Origin: Synaphobranchus kaupii
Lineage: Eukaryota > Chordata > Actinopteri > Anguilliformes > Synaphobranchidae
Reading direction: 5' to 3'
Length of the DNA: 64,000 nt
Assembly: GCA_029718625.1 (NCBI GenBank)
Contig: CM056380.1
Span: 104,289,893-104,353,892, forward strand
Of the stretch, positions 1-10,325 are shown piece by piece. Below the pieces are notes generated by a model that searched no databases, was not told the origin of the DNA, and saw only the letters and a list, made by a program, of their open reading frames with translations. A program made the translations under genes and the position numbers. Each line of letters starts with the position of its first letter. The stretch's first letter is position 1.

Positions 1-1650
1 TTTAGTTGTGATTTTGTGGAGTTCTTCAATTAATGGGGGTGGGCGTAAATAATTCTGTGATATGTTGATTTTAGATTTGAGGACAGATTTTAACTGTAGG
101 TATTGGAGATATTGTTCTCTCCCAACGCCGTACCTCTGGACCAGGTCTTTGAAAGTTATGAGTGTTGTCTAAGATGATGTGGTGAAGATGTGTGATACCT
201 TTTTGTTTCCATGTGGTGAAATTTAGTGGAGATTTATTTATCTGAAAATTAGGATTGTGCCAAATTGGGGTATTTTTGCAGGGTGATTGAGTAGTATTTG
301 TGATTTTGGTGATTTTCCACCAGGCTGTCAGGGTTGTAGAGATTACTGTGTTTAGAAAGCAACTGTGGTGTTTTATGGCAGTGCTGAGGAATGGTAGATC
401 TGATATTGAAATTTCCTTGCATGTTTCCTGTTCTATTTCTTTCCAGGTGTTATCTTGTTGGCTATGGTGAATCCATTTATAGATGTATTGAAATTGGTTG
501 GCTAGATAGTAATAATGGAAGTTGGGTGCTTCAAGTCCTCCTTCATCTTTGTTCTTTTGCAATTTGGTTAGTTTGATTCTTGGTTTCTTGTTTTTCCAGT
601 AGAATTTAGTGGTTATTTAATCCAGAGAGTTAAGCCAATTACAATTGGAGGTGGGTTTGGTGGGAGTCATGGTGAAAAGATAATTGACTTTTGGAAGGAT
701 TGACATTTTTACCTTTATTCTTACCTTTATTTTACATTATTCTGCCTAGTAGGGAAAGAGGTAGATTCATCCAGCGGAGTAGATCGTCTTCTATTGTTCT
801 TATTAATGGGGTGAAGTTGAGATGGAATAACTGACAGCTTGGGTAAAATGTTGATTAAAATATCGCATGTTCCCAGGGGAAAGGGGAGGGATGTTTTTTG
901 GATTGCGGCATTCCAACTGTCTTCATCTAAGGGTAGAATGGTAGATTTAGTCCAGTTTATGGAGTAGTTGGACATTTTCGAGAATGTATTTATGAGTTTG
1001 ATGGCTTTCTGTAGTGAGTTTGTTGGTTCTTGCAAGTATAATAACACATAATCTGCGTAAAGGCTGATCTTGTGGTGAGTATTGTGAGTTATGATTCCCT
1101 TAATGTTTTGGTTCTGTCTGATTGCTGTTGTTAGAGGTTTGATAAATATGGCGAATAGAGAGGGAGAGAGTGGACATCCTTGCCTGGTCCCCCTGTGTAA
1201 AGTGAAACTTTGTGATGTGACTCCATTAGTAGTGACTGCGGCCATAGGTGAGGTGTATAATATCCTTATCCAATGAATAAACGATTCTCCGAAACCAAAT
1301 TTTTGTAATGTTACAAACAGAAATTGCCAGTTAACCTTGTCGAAAGCTTTTTCTGCATCTAATGAGTATTATTGTTTTTAGGTTGTTTTGTTTGGTTAGA
1401 TTCATTACATTGAATAGACTGCGCATGTTGTTTGATGAGTGTCATCCTTTGATGAAACCGGTTTGGTCTGGATGGATTATGATTGGGGTGGCGGTTTCAA
1501 TTCCAGTGGCTAATGGTTTGCTGATTATCTTGACATCTGTGTTGATGAGTGATAGGGGCTGGTTGTTAGTGGGTATGGTTGGGTCTTTGTCAGGCTTAAA
1601 GAGATACTGCAGAGGCTTTTCTAAGGCCCTTTTTTCCGCTTCAATTTGAA
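1..1650 (-). pseudogene. Tx1/L1-type LINE ORF2 fragment, decayed
   Basis: Three reading-frame pieces on the minus strand (1442-1693, 727-1245, 71-562) follow the order of an L1/Tx1-clade reverse transcriptase. The first has the block ending DQTGFIKG. The second has the TRQGCPLSPSLFAIF block and the catalytic motif degraded to YADY. The third has the post-RT block with PNFHYYYLANQFQYIYKWI and LTAWWKI, typical of fish Tx1-like elements. Stops and frameshifts separate the pieces, so no protein is made. The element is truncated upstream near 1650 and continues past the left edge of the window. The first 20-odd residues of the 1442-1693 frame do not look like LINE and are probably flank. The clade is inferred from motif style. 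Confidence 0.8.
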
Positions 1651-2644
1651 CTGAAACTCGTGAGTAGGTGTGGTCATATGACCATGATGCCACATAGTCA
1701 TATTATGAATATTCATATGGTCAAGGAGTGAAAGGGTGTGTCTTGGTGAACTGACTCAGCCCCCTTCCAGCTCTCTCCTCACAACTAAATAAAATGGCTG
1801 TATTAGTTGAGCAACGTCTTCGCGAGGAGAGGAACCGGGATGTAACCGAATGGTAAAGCTAACGTTACCTAGCTAAGTTAGCTTGTTTGTCTGCCTAAAG
1901 TAACGTTACTATTGAATACATTCAAATACACAGCAAAACCCAGTCACACAGTAACGTTAGTATATTGAACATGGCTGGTTGTAGCGCCCTCATAACTTCA
2001 CTTGGTCCGGAGAGAATTATCATTTATTAGCTAACATTATTCATAAATGATATAGCTAATATAACTAGCTATCTAAGTTACCAGTTCTCTCTGGACCAAA
2101 CGGGGCTAAACTCACACACAATAGACTGCCTTGCATTACCTAACTTATCGATACATTCCGTCCGAGTTACTGACCAACTGGTTACTGGTTTTGCTAGGGC
2201 TACATCAAATGTATTATTGCTATCGTTTATTAGCTAACGTTACGTATTCATAAAAGATAGCTCACACAATAGGTTGCCTTCAACCCCACATTAGCTATTA
2301 CCTATCAGTAATGTCAACTGTTTGCAAAAGTATTTTTGTTGTAGTTTGTACAGATAACTTGCATGTAAACAGAAACAAACTAATGTCCCAACAGGTGTGC
2401 TTGTGGCCACTGCTCTAACCTGTCCCCTCCAGAAAACCTATGTTGCCGTGAGGTTACTGAGGTAACGTTATGTCAGCATAGTTATGAAGCTATTCTTGAT
2501 TTGTCTAATACTGCTGTGCCGTAGTCGGGCATGCTTGGTCCAACTGTATAATAGTGGCCAATACATGTGCAATTACACAATGTCACAAATACAATGTAAT
2601 AGGTATATTGTACTTAGCTCTGTTTTACTTAGCTGATGTAATGA
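1651..2644. other. Intergenic, no gene recognised
   Basis: No coding or RNA gene is recognisable. The stretch is AT-rich and has many scattered copies of a taacgttagct-like word, common in teleost non-coding DNA. Near 1672-1725 a short imperfect palindrome is built from catatgacc and ggtcatatg words. Confidence 0.5.
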
Positions 2645-2914
2645 TTACAAAATTACATCCATCACTGTTGGGATGGCACCTGGCTTCAGCGACAGAGTTT
2701 TATAGAAGCCCATCTCAAAGCCAGTTAAATTGTGGTAGCAGTCCAGTGTGAAGTGCGCGTTGCACACTAGGGCTTTCTTCGGCAAGTCCGCGTGCTCTAC
2801 ACCGATAGCTTGAAGCCACTGGCTAAGTAGCGCTGGGTCTCTCGGCAGATTATGAAAGCTAGCAGAGCCGGTGGCGTTGCACCGAGGAACGATACATCTC
2901 TGACTCCTTGGCAT
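2645..2914 (-). CDS. THAP-type zinc-finger domain, orphan exon or transposon-derived
   Basis: The 89-residue frame is a nearly complete THAP domain, a C2CH zinc-coordinating DNA-binding module found in THAP proteins and P-element-type transposases. It starts MPRSQRCIVPRC (the first Cys pair), continues through SFHNLP and a QWLQAIG tryptophan helix, then LVCNAHF (the C-x2-H ligands), and closes with a KPGAIPTV block matching the AVPT terminus of the family. The frame stops six residues later. A GT lies just after the PT codons, so this could be a first exon spliced to something outside the recognisable region. No downstream partner was found on the minus strand. It may be an isolated exon of a THAP gene or a remnant of a THAP-bearing DNA transposon. 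Confidence 0.7.
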   Translation of the reverse strand: MPRSQRCIVPRCNATGSASFHNLPRDPALLSQWLQAIGVEHADLPKKALVCNAHFTLDCYHNLTGFEMGFYKTLSLKPGAIPTVMDVIL

Positions 2915-4190
2915 AATGCAGGCAAGTTAGCTAAAGATACCAAGTAGTAAGACGTCGTATATGAATAACTGTAGCTCGATATAAGTCGTAATATTAACGT
3001 TCGCAATAATACAAAGCAATTCGCATTTGAACTTGAACTAGCTAATTAGAAGTACAAGGGTCTCAGTCTCAGAAGGAAAAAAAAAGAATCGTCGTTCTCT
3101 GCTTTTATACCACGTGCCCAGCCAAGACCCACCCCTAGGACCACCTCAAGTCCACCCATTTTTATGTTAAGGATCTCGTGACGTCACGAATCCCCGGAAG
3201 CCAGCATATTGGTAAGTCTACACAAAAACTCAGATAAAACCATTTTGACTAAACATTAAATTTTCGGACATAAACAGTTGTGTATGATCATAATCTAACT
3301 CAAAACATAGGTTTTCAGCGGGAAAAGTCGGTTTTTGACTGCAGTATCACTTTAAGTAGTACTGAGATAAGGGCTGTATTCATATGAGTTGGGATTTTGG
3401 AGTTGTGTTTTATTTTGAGCGTCATTCTTATGAATAGTGGAGATATAGTATTCCAGTAGTGTTTTAAGCCCTAGTATTCAGACGGGATATGTTTTCAGGA
3501 AAATGTCAGTAAAGTAATCACAGTTATCACAGAACGTCTGTAATGATAATGACAGATTTGGATGGGATAAAGTATCTCCGTAATGTCTAGAAATGCAGAG
3601 ATGGGAGTGTCTAGTCCATTTTGTTGCCACACCAAAAATGTTCTGTGTGTCATACAACGTTGCACATCCTATCTTCACTGCAATCTGATCACTTCTGGCA
3701 AAAAAGCGCTGGCAGGGAGCAATTTAGAAAGATGGAGGTGCTCAAAAAATAATAATAATAATATGTGAGTATCTCACAACTTTGTCTGGTCATATTAGGA
3801 GCCAGATGTGTTCGGGTTTATATTAGCCTATAGATTTTGTTATATAAATGTACCATGTAGGACCTTAGCACTCTGTAGCCTAGAACAGATGGCTGTGGGA
3901 GGGTATCTAAGGGAATGGGATCCCATGAGATTTCACAACTTCATGTTTGTCAGGAAGTGATCCATGGACACCACATGTTGCCGGCGTTGAATCGTGTGAA
4001 GGAACTTGAGACTTATCCATTGATGCAGCAGAACCTAGTGAACCAAACTCACATACTTACCTGGCGATACAGCAGAACCTAGTGAGACTTACCTGGTGCT
4101 ACACCAGAAACCTGATCAGCTGTACAACCACTGTTTTTCCTCCCCTGTATAAATGAGAAAAGTCCTCGTAATCACTTAAATGATTCAGTT
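2915..4190. other. Intergenic, no gene recognised
   Basis: Nothing coding is visible. The sequence has a short (AAT)n tract near 3749-3763 and looks like old repeat DNA. The first 150 bases could be the 5' flank of the minus-strand THAP exon. Confidence 0.4.
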
Positions 4191-4460
4191 TTGCTTACTG
4201 CTATTCTCTGGTGCCTGTTTCCTCGCTTTCTACTTCGTTTTCCGATCTATCGGATTTTCTGTACTTCATTGCGGGGTTTTGCTTCGCCCCACCTATTAGT
4301 TTTTTTCACCTGGCTTACCTGCTTCCAGGTATTTAAGCCCTGGAATTCCTCTTCCAGATGCTTCACTATTGTTTCGTGCCTTCACGAATGACAGGGTTGT
4401 GCTTTACTGCCTCTAAGATTTCAAGAAAGACTTTCTTTATTTTTTCGTTAGAACAGTTTT
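4191..4460. other. Pyrimidine-rich left flank of the Gypsy insertion, possibly an older LTR
   Basis: This stretch and 11855-12370 are both T/C-rich and flank the Gypsy element, so they were probably contiguous before it inserted. The right part has two related words, tttactaaggtgtttattg near 12071 and tttactagggtgtttattg near 12182. The left part has a tatttaag promoter-like word near 4331. This resembles an older, disrupted LTR, but no matching partner LTR was found. Confidence 0.3.
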
Positions 4461-5989
4461 TGTAATGTTCCGCTCCCTTCCTGTTCGTTTTCCGTATTTT
4501 CCTGTTTTCCCTCCGTGTCATGTTGGATCCTTTTGTCCGTGTTTTCCCCGCTGCTGCGGACTAGGCGTTTCCTTCCCTGTCTTGTTCGTCTGGTTGTCTT
4601 GTCTTACTTCCGCCTTTTCACTCCGTCCCCCCTCGTTGCATGCATTTCCTCACCTGGTGTTTCGTAATCACTCCCGTTTAATTTCCACACCTGTTCCTTA
4701 TTTAGTTCTTTCATTAACCTCACTATATATTCCTTCGGCTGGCTGCCAGTCGGCGCCAGTTCGTTAACTATCGTCACGCGGTGTTAATGCTCGTTGTTTC
4801 CCTGGTCGTGTACTACGAACTACTCGCTTGGTTGTGGGATAAAATCCCCTTACAGCTTTGGTTCCGCTCGTAACTACAGACTGGTAGTTTACCTCCTCGT
4901 CAATTCCTGTTGTGCATGCAGCTAACCTGTTTCCCTTCTCCTCCATCTAACCCAGCTCCCATTCTCCCGTGGCAGTGTTCGTTTCCCCCGTTTTCGTTGT
5001 GTGTGTTGCGGTACCTCCACCTCCAGCTCGTGTAGGCTCCGTGTTGGCGTTATACCTGGCTACCCTCCAGTTGTTCCTGTCCGGCCGAAGAAGCCACCTA
5101 GTTCTTCGGTTACGGTTCCGGGAGCTCTGGAGACCAGTCAGCTCCATCCGGACCTACCGCAGCTACGCCACACTACCCAGCCCTGCCGTGCTTCACCAAC
5201 CACCTACCTGTCAAGCCCTGCACCTCTGTGAGAACCTCCCGGTCATTTCCGTGCCTTCCCTTGCACTAATCCCCCTCTGTTTTGTTTTGTTCTGTACCGG
5301 TGCAGTCATTCCGGTCCAGTTCCTGTCCTGCCGTAGTGAGTCGCTCCCCAGCTAGTTCCAGTCCAGTCCAGGTGTGAGTTGTGCACCTACCTGTCCAGTC
5401 CAGTTCCGGTTTGGAACAATCCGTTCCTGACTCAGATCCCTGTGTGGACCTCCCGGTCCAGTTCCAGTCCAGTCCAGTTCCGGTTTGGAACAAATCCGTT
5501 CCAGACCCTGATTCCAGTGTGGACCTCCCGGTCCAGTTCCAGTCCAGTCCAGTTCCGGTTTGGAACATTCCGTTCCAGACCCCGATTCCAGTGTGGACCT
5601 CCCGGTCCAGTTCCAGTCCAGTCCAGTTCCGGTTTGGAGCAAATCCGTTCCAGACCCTGATTCCTGTGTGGACCTCCCGGTCCAGTTCCAGTCCAGTCCA
5701 GTTCCGGTTTGGAACATTCCGTTCCAGACCCTGATTCCTGTGTGGACCTCCCGGTCCAGTTCCAGTCCAGTCCAGTTCCGGCTTGGAACAATACGTTCCA
5801 GACCTGCCAACCCAGCTCCGGCTTGGAGCAGCCCGTTCCGGGCTTCCTAGCATACCCTGTGTGATACTGTGCGTTTGCCATTCCTGTACAGTGTTGGGAC
5901 TACCCCAACACTTAATTTAATAAACCCCCTTTCTGTGAATCTGTCTCCTGGTCGTTGCACTTGGGTTCGTTTCGTATCTGGTTCGTAAC
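4461..5989 (+). repeat. 5' LTR of the Gypsy element
   Basis: It matches 10326-11854 over 1529 bp with four differences seen. A TATATAT promoter word lies at 4724-4730 and an AATAAA polyadenylation signal at 5919-5924. Between them is an internal minisatellite. The gag leader follows with only about 20 bases before the gag ATG. Confidence 0.93.
5443..5790 (+). repeat. Minisatellite inside the 5' LTR, 74-75-bp unit, about five copies
   Basis: The word ggacctcccggtccag recurs at 5446, 5521, 5595, 5670 and 5744, giving units of 74 or 75 bp with further partial units on both sides. Each unit is built from gtccagt and tttgga sub-repeats. The same array is at 11311-11655 in the 3' LTR with the same copy number. 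The array is open in several frames on both strands, which I treat as a by-product of the repeat and not as coding. Confidence 0.9.
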
Positions 5990-6010
5990 AGAACGAACTG
6001 GCCCAAAATC

Positions 6011-6967
6011 ATGGACCCAGCCGACCTGGAGCAGATTCGTCACGCCTTCTCCTGCCAAACTGCGGTCAGCGACCAACAGGGCCGTTGTTTGGATGACGTG
6101 TTGGAGGTGCTGAGGGGCATCACAAAGCAAGTGGCGCAGCTAGCTCTTCACCAGCCACTTCCGCGTATTCCTATGGGCCCTACACCGCCCGCGCCGGATC
6201 CGCCGGTGGATCCTCCTGTTTCCACTTCACTTCGAGAGCCCCGCGTTCAACATCCAGAATTATACCGCGGGGGATTGGGAAAGTGTCGCGAATTCTTGAT
6301 GAAATGCGACATTGTATTCCGGATGCAGCCCTCCTCCTTCGCCTCCGACCCATGTAAGATCGCCTTTATAATGAGCAGCTTGGGAGGAGGTGCCCTGGAG
6401 TGGGCTACATCCATTTGGGACAGCCAAGTCGCGCTCTGCAACAACTTCGCTGCCTTCACCGCCGAGATGCGGCGTGTTTTCGATCACCCTACCTGTGGGC
6501 GAGACGCAACTCAACGCCTACTTCAGGTCCGTCAAGGAAGTCGTAGCGTCGCTGAGATGGCAATCCAATTCCGTACCCTCGCAGCGGAGTCCGGATGGAA
6601 TGACACCGCCCTTCAGGGGGCCTTTCGCCCGGCGCTTAGCAAAGAGCTAAAAGACCAACTTGCCACCCGTGAAGAATCCACCTCACTCAATTGCCTTATT
6701 AGCCTGGCCATAGCTATTGACAACCGTCTCCGTATCCGGGCCCGTGAGCGAGGGGGGAACTCCGGTCATCAGCAACACATACGCTCACACCCTTCTGCTT
6801 CTGGATCCAGAGCGGCGTCTGGGGTCTCTGAGGAAGAGCCCATGCAACTGGGCAGAGTTGCGGTCAACGCCGAGGAGCGCCAATGTCGCCTGCGATCTAG
6901 ATCCTGTTTTTACTGTGGCAAGCCTGGCCACCAGATCGCCTCATGCCCCATTCGCCCAAAAGAATAG
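6011..6967 (+). CDS. gag: Gag polyprotein of the Gypsy element
   Basis: A 318-residue Gag. It begins MDPADLEQIRHAF about 20 bases after the LTR. The central part (residues about 75-215) is the retrotransposon capsid region, with a YRGGLGKCREFLMKCDIVF block, WATSIWD, and FDHPTCGRDATQRLLQVRQGS. The C-terminus holds one zinc knuckle, CFYCGKPGHQIASC (CX2CX4HX4C), for binding genomic RNA. The frame is open from start to stop with no lesion. The stop at 6965-6967 lies four bases after a slippery heptamer that would shift ribosomes into pol. Gag would assemble the cytoplasmic virus-like particle of the retrotransposon. Confidence 0.92.
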   Translation: MDPADLEQIRHAFSCQTAVSDQQGRCLDDVLEVLRGITKQVAQLALHQPLPRIPMGPTPPAPDPPVDPPVSTSLREPRVQHPELYRGGLGKCREFLMKCDIVFRMQPSSFASDPCKIAFIMSSLGGGALEWATSIWDSQVALCNNFAAFTAEMRRVFDHPTCGRDATQRLLQVRQGSRSVAEMAIQFRTLAAESGWNDTALQGAFRPALSKELKDQLATREESTSLNCLISLAIAIDNRLRIRARERGGNSGHQQHIRSHPSASGSRAASGVSEEEPMQLGRVAVNAEERQCRLRSRSCFYCGKPGHQIASCPIRPKE

Positions 6968-9900
6968 GCTCGCCAGTAAAACTGGGCGTACTGACGAGCC
7001 CAATCATACCTTGCCATGCAGCTCAGAATCGCCTTGTCTTCAAGGCCACTCTCCTTTGGAGGGACAAGTCCGAAGTCTCGTCGGCCCTTATCGACTCTGG
7101 AGCCGACGCTAACTTTATGGACATCACCTTCGCCAGGAGGGCCGGCATCCCCACGGAACTACTACCCTCTCCCATTACTGCCTTTGCCTTAGACGGTAGG
7201 AGTCTGGGGTTAGTCACCCACTCCACCGTTCCCGTACAGCTCGTTTTATCCGGCAATCATCGGGAGAGTATTCAACTTCTGCTCATCAACTCTAAACAAT
7301 CCTCCATAGTTTTGGGTCAGACCTGGCTCCGCCTTCACAACCCTCACATCGACTGGCAAGCCGGTCGTATCCTGGCGTGGAGTGGTCACTGTCTGGCTAG
7401 CTGTCTCCGTTCCGCTCTCCCCCCTCCGGGGTCCAAGAATCCCAGCACCAACCTACCCGAACCCGATCTGTCCAACGTTCCCAAACAATATCACGACCTC
7501 TGCCTTACCTTTTCTAAATCACGCGCTCTGTCCCTACCTCCTCACTGACCTTACGATTGTTGCATTGACCTGCTGGCGGGAGCCAAGCTTCCGTCTGGTC
7601 GTCTCTACAGTCTGTCGGGGCCGGAGAAACTCGCCATGGAGGAGTACATTCATGAGTCCCTCGCCTCGGGCATCATCCGTCCCTCCTCTTCTCCTGTTGG
7701 TGCTGGGTTCTTTTTTGTGGGGAAAAAGGACGGCTCACTACGGCCCTGCATCGACTACCGGGGGCTTAATCAAATCACCATCCGCAACAAATATCCTCTT
7801 CCCCTTATTAACACTGCCTTTGAACCCCTCTCGCAGGCCGTCATTTTCACCAAGCTCGACCTCCGTAATGCGTACCACTTGGTGCGTATACGGGAGGGGG
7901 ATGAGTGGAAGACTGCCTTCAATACCCCGTTGGGCCACTACGAGTACCTGGTGGTCCCCTTCGGCCTTACTAACGCCCCGGCAGTCTTCCAGGGCATGGT
8001 GAATGACGTGCTGCGAGACCTGTTGGGGAAAACTGTTTTTGTTTATATCGATGATATTTTGATTTTTTCCAAGTCCCCTCAGGAGCACATTCTCCATGTC
8101 CGGGAGGTTCTCCAGCGTCTGCTTGAAAACCAGCTCTTCATCAAGGCAGAGAAGTGCTCCTTCCACGTCTCCTCAGTCCCGTTCCTCGGCTTCATCATCG
8201 AGGAGGGCAGCATCCGGGCGGATCCTGCCAAGATCAAGGCGGTGACAGAATGGCCTCAACCCACCTCTCGTAAGCACCTGCAACAGTTCCTTGGTTTTGC
8301 CAATTTCTATCGTCGGTTTATCCGTAATTACAGTGTCATTGCTGCCCCCCTAACCAAACTCACCTCCACTGCTTTTTCTTTTTGTTGGAACTCCGAGGCC
8401 CAGCTCGCGTTTGAACGGCTTAAGACTCGGTTTTCCTCGGCCCCTATTCTTTGTCACCCTGATCCCACCCGTCAATTTACGATTGAGGTGGATGCCTCCG
8501 ACACCGGCGTGGGGGCCATTCTGTCCCAACGAGCCGCCTTGGACAACAAGCTCCATCCCTGTGCTTTCTTCTCCCGGAGGCTGTCCTCCGCCGAGCGGAA
8601 CTATGATGTCGGGGATCGGGAGCTTCTTGCCATCAAGCTGGCTCTTGAGGAGTGGCGCCACTGGCTGGAGGGGGCAGGTAACCCCTTTATTGTTTTAACT
8701 GACCACCAAAATCTAATTTACCTAAAGTCTGCTAAGAGGCTTAATGCCAGACAGGCTAGGTGGTCATTATTCTTTGCCCGATTCAATTTTTCTGTGTCTT
8801 TCCGCCCCGGTTCCCGCAATATCAAGGCGGATGCCTTATCCCGTGTTTTTTCCCTTCCCTCCAGTCCTGCTGACCCCGAGCCTATTCTACCGGCTTCCTG
8901 TGTGGTGGCTGCGGTCTCCTGGAGGATTGAGGAGATTGTGAGGTCCGCCCAGACTTCCCACCCTGACCCCCGTAGTAACCCTAACTCCTCCCTGTTTGTT
9001 CCCAACTCCGTCCGCTCCCAGGTCCTTGAGTGGGTTCACGCCTCCTGTCTGGCGTGTCACCCAGGTGTTGCCAGAACGACCACCCTCGTCAGGAGGAGTT
9101 TTTGGTGGCCCACTCTCAAGGAGGATACCCGTGCTTTTGTCCTGGCCTGCGCGGTGTGCGCCAGGAGCAAGGCTTCCCACCAGCCTCCCTCTGGTCTTCT
9201 CCTTCCCCTCCCTGTCCCGGGCCGTCCTTGGAGCCACATTGGCGTAGACTTCGTCACCGGTCTGCCATTGTCAGAAGGCAACTCCGTCATTCTGACAATT
9301 GTGGATCGGTTCTCCAAGGCGGTTCACTTTGTTCCCCTCCCTAAGCTCCCGTCCGCCCTCGAAACTGCAGAGCTCCTGGTGTTACATGTGGTCAGGCTGC
9401 ACGGGATCCCATCCGACATTGTGTCTGACCGTGGGCCCCAATTCTCCTCCCAGGTGTGGAAGGCGTTCTGTGTAGCCCTGGGGGCCTCGGCCAGTTTGTC
9501 GTCTGGTTTCCATCCCCAGTCTAACGGCCAGGCAGAGAGGGCGAATCAGGACCTGGGGGCCGCCCTGTGGTGCGTCACTGCACGCAATCCCGCCTCCTGG
9601 AGCCGTTTTCTTCCCTGGGTAGAGTACGCTCACAACTCCCTTAAAAGTGCGTCTACAGGGTTGTCCCCGTTCGAGTGCTCATTGGGTTACCAACCCCCTC
9701 TCCTGTCGGTCCAGGAGGCCGAGGTAGCAGTCCCCTCCGTTAAATCTCACATCCTCAAGTGCAAGCGCATGTGGAGACTTGCACGCACCGCACTCCTGCG
9801 CTCTAATTCCCGTTCACAACGTCTGGCGGACCTGCACAGGACCGCAGCCCCTAAGTACAGGGCCGGTCAGCAGGTCTGGCTTTCCACATCCAATATTTCC

Positions 9901-10314
9901 CTTCCCTCCTCCTCAAAGAAACTTCGGCCCCGGTTTATTGGTCCCTTCCCTGTTGTTTGTCTCATTAACCCGGTTTCTGTTAAACTCTCCCTCCCTTCCT
10001 CCCTCAAGGTCTACCCCGTTTTTCATGTGTCACAAATCAAGCCTGTCGCCTCCAGCCCCCTCAGTGCCCCTACCCTCCCTCCTCCACCTGTCCGGGTCAT
10101 CGACAACGCCCCGGCCTACACGGTGGACCGCATCATCAACATCCGCCGTAAGGGTCGGGGTTTTCAATACCTCGTGGACTGGGAGGGGTATGGTCCTGAG
10201 GAGCGGTCGTGGCTCCACAGGAGCCTCATCCTGGATCAATCACTGATCCAGGATTTCCACAGTCGCTTCCCTTTCAAGACCAGGCCGCCAGGTACGCCAG
10301 GGGGCGTACGTTGA
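6943..10314 (+). pseudogene. pol: Pol polyprotein of the Gypsy element, one in-frame stop
   Basis: The frame runs from the gag overlap to 10314 and is broken once, by TGA at 7546-7548. The two parts (6943-7548 and 7636 onward, with the open stretch 7549-7635 between) are in one frame and otherwise undamaged. Domains in order: aspartic protease with ALIDSGADANFMD near 7086-7124; reverse transcriptase with [12 protein letters not shown] near 7855 and catalytic YIDD at 8044-8055; RNase H with [13 protein letters not shown] near 8485; integrase with a HHCC zinc-binding region at about 9040-9175, catalytic aspartates in GVDFVTGLP (9241) and VSDRGPQF (9421) and the glutamate in NGQAERAN (about 9525); and a C-terminal chromodomain (about 10117-10270, [13 protein letters not shown] to [12 protein letters not shown]). 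The chromodomain probably guides integration to marked chromatin. Whether the TGA is an assembly error, read-through or an inactivating mutation cannot be told here. Confidence 0.92.
6955..7000 (+). promoter_or_regulatory. Candidate -1 ribosomal frameshift signal between gag and pol
   Basis: The heptamer CCCAAAA at 6955-6961 sits in the gag frame as C CCA AAA, the canonical X XXY YYZ form. After a 5-base spacer that contains most of the gag stop codon, GGCTCG (6967-6972) pairs perfectly with CGAGCC (6995-7000). Inside that stem, CCAG (6973-6976) can pair with CTGG (6982-6985). The pol frame is -1 relative to gag and opens across this point. Heptamer, spacer and stem match the known architecture of -1 frameshift sites. 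Function is inferred. Confidence 0.75.
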
Positions 10315-10322
10315 GGGGGGGG
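10313..10322 (+). other. Polypurine tract
   Basis: An uninterrupted gaggggggg run ends three bases before the 3' LTR begins. It has the position and composition of the plus-strand priming site of an LTR retrotransposon. Confidence 0.75.
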
Positions 10323-10325
10323 TAC

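Noticed and set aside
4465..5355. Sense frames in the 5' LTR (100 and 128 codons), repeated at 10330-11220
   Set aside because: They lie across the LTR promoter region, have no recognisable domain, and repeat only because the LTR does.
5266..5881. Long antisense frames of 149-195 codons in the LTR, repeated in the 3' LTR at 11131-11746
   Set aside because: They are made by the 74-75-bp minisatellite, which is open in several frames on both strands at once. The tandem GLDWNWTGR-type peptide has no family resemblance.
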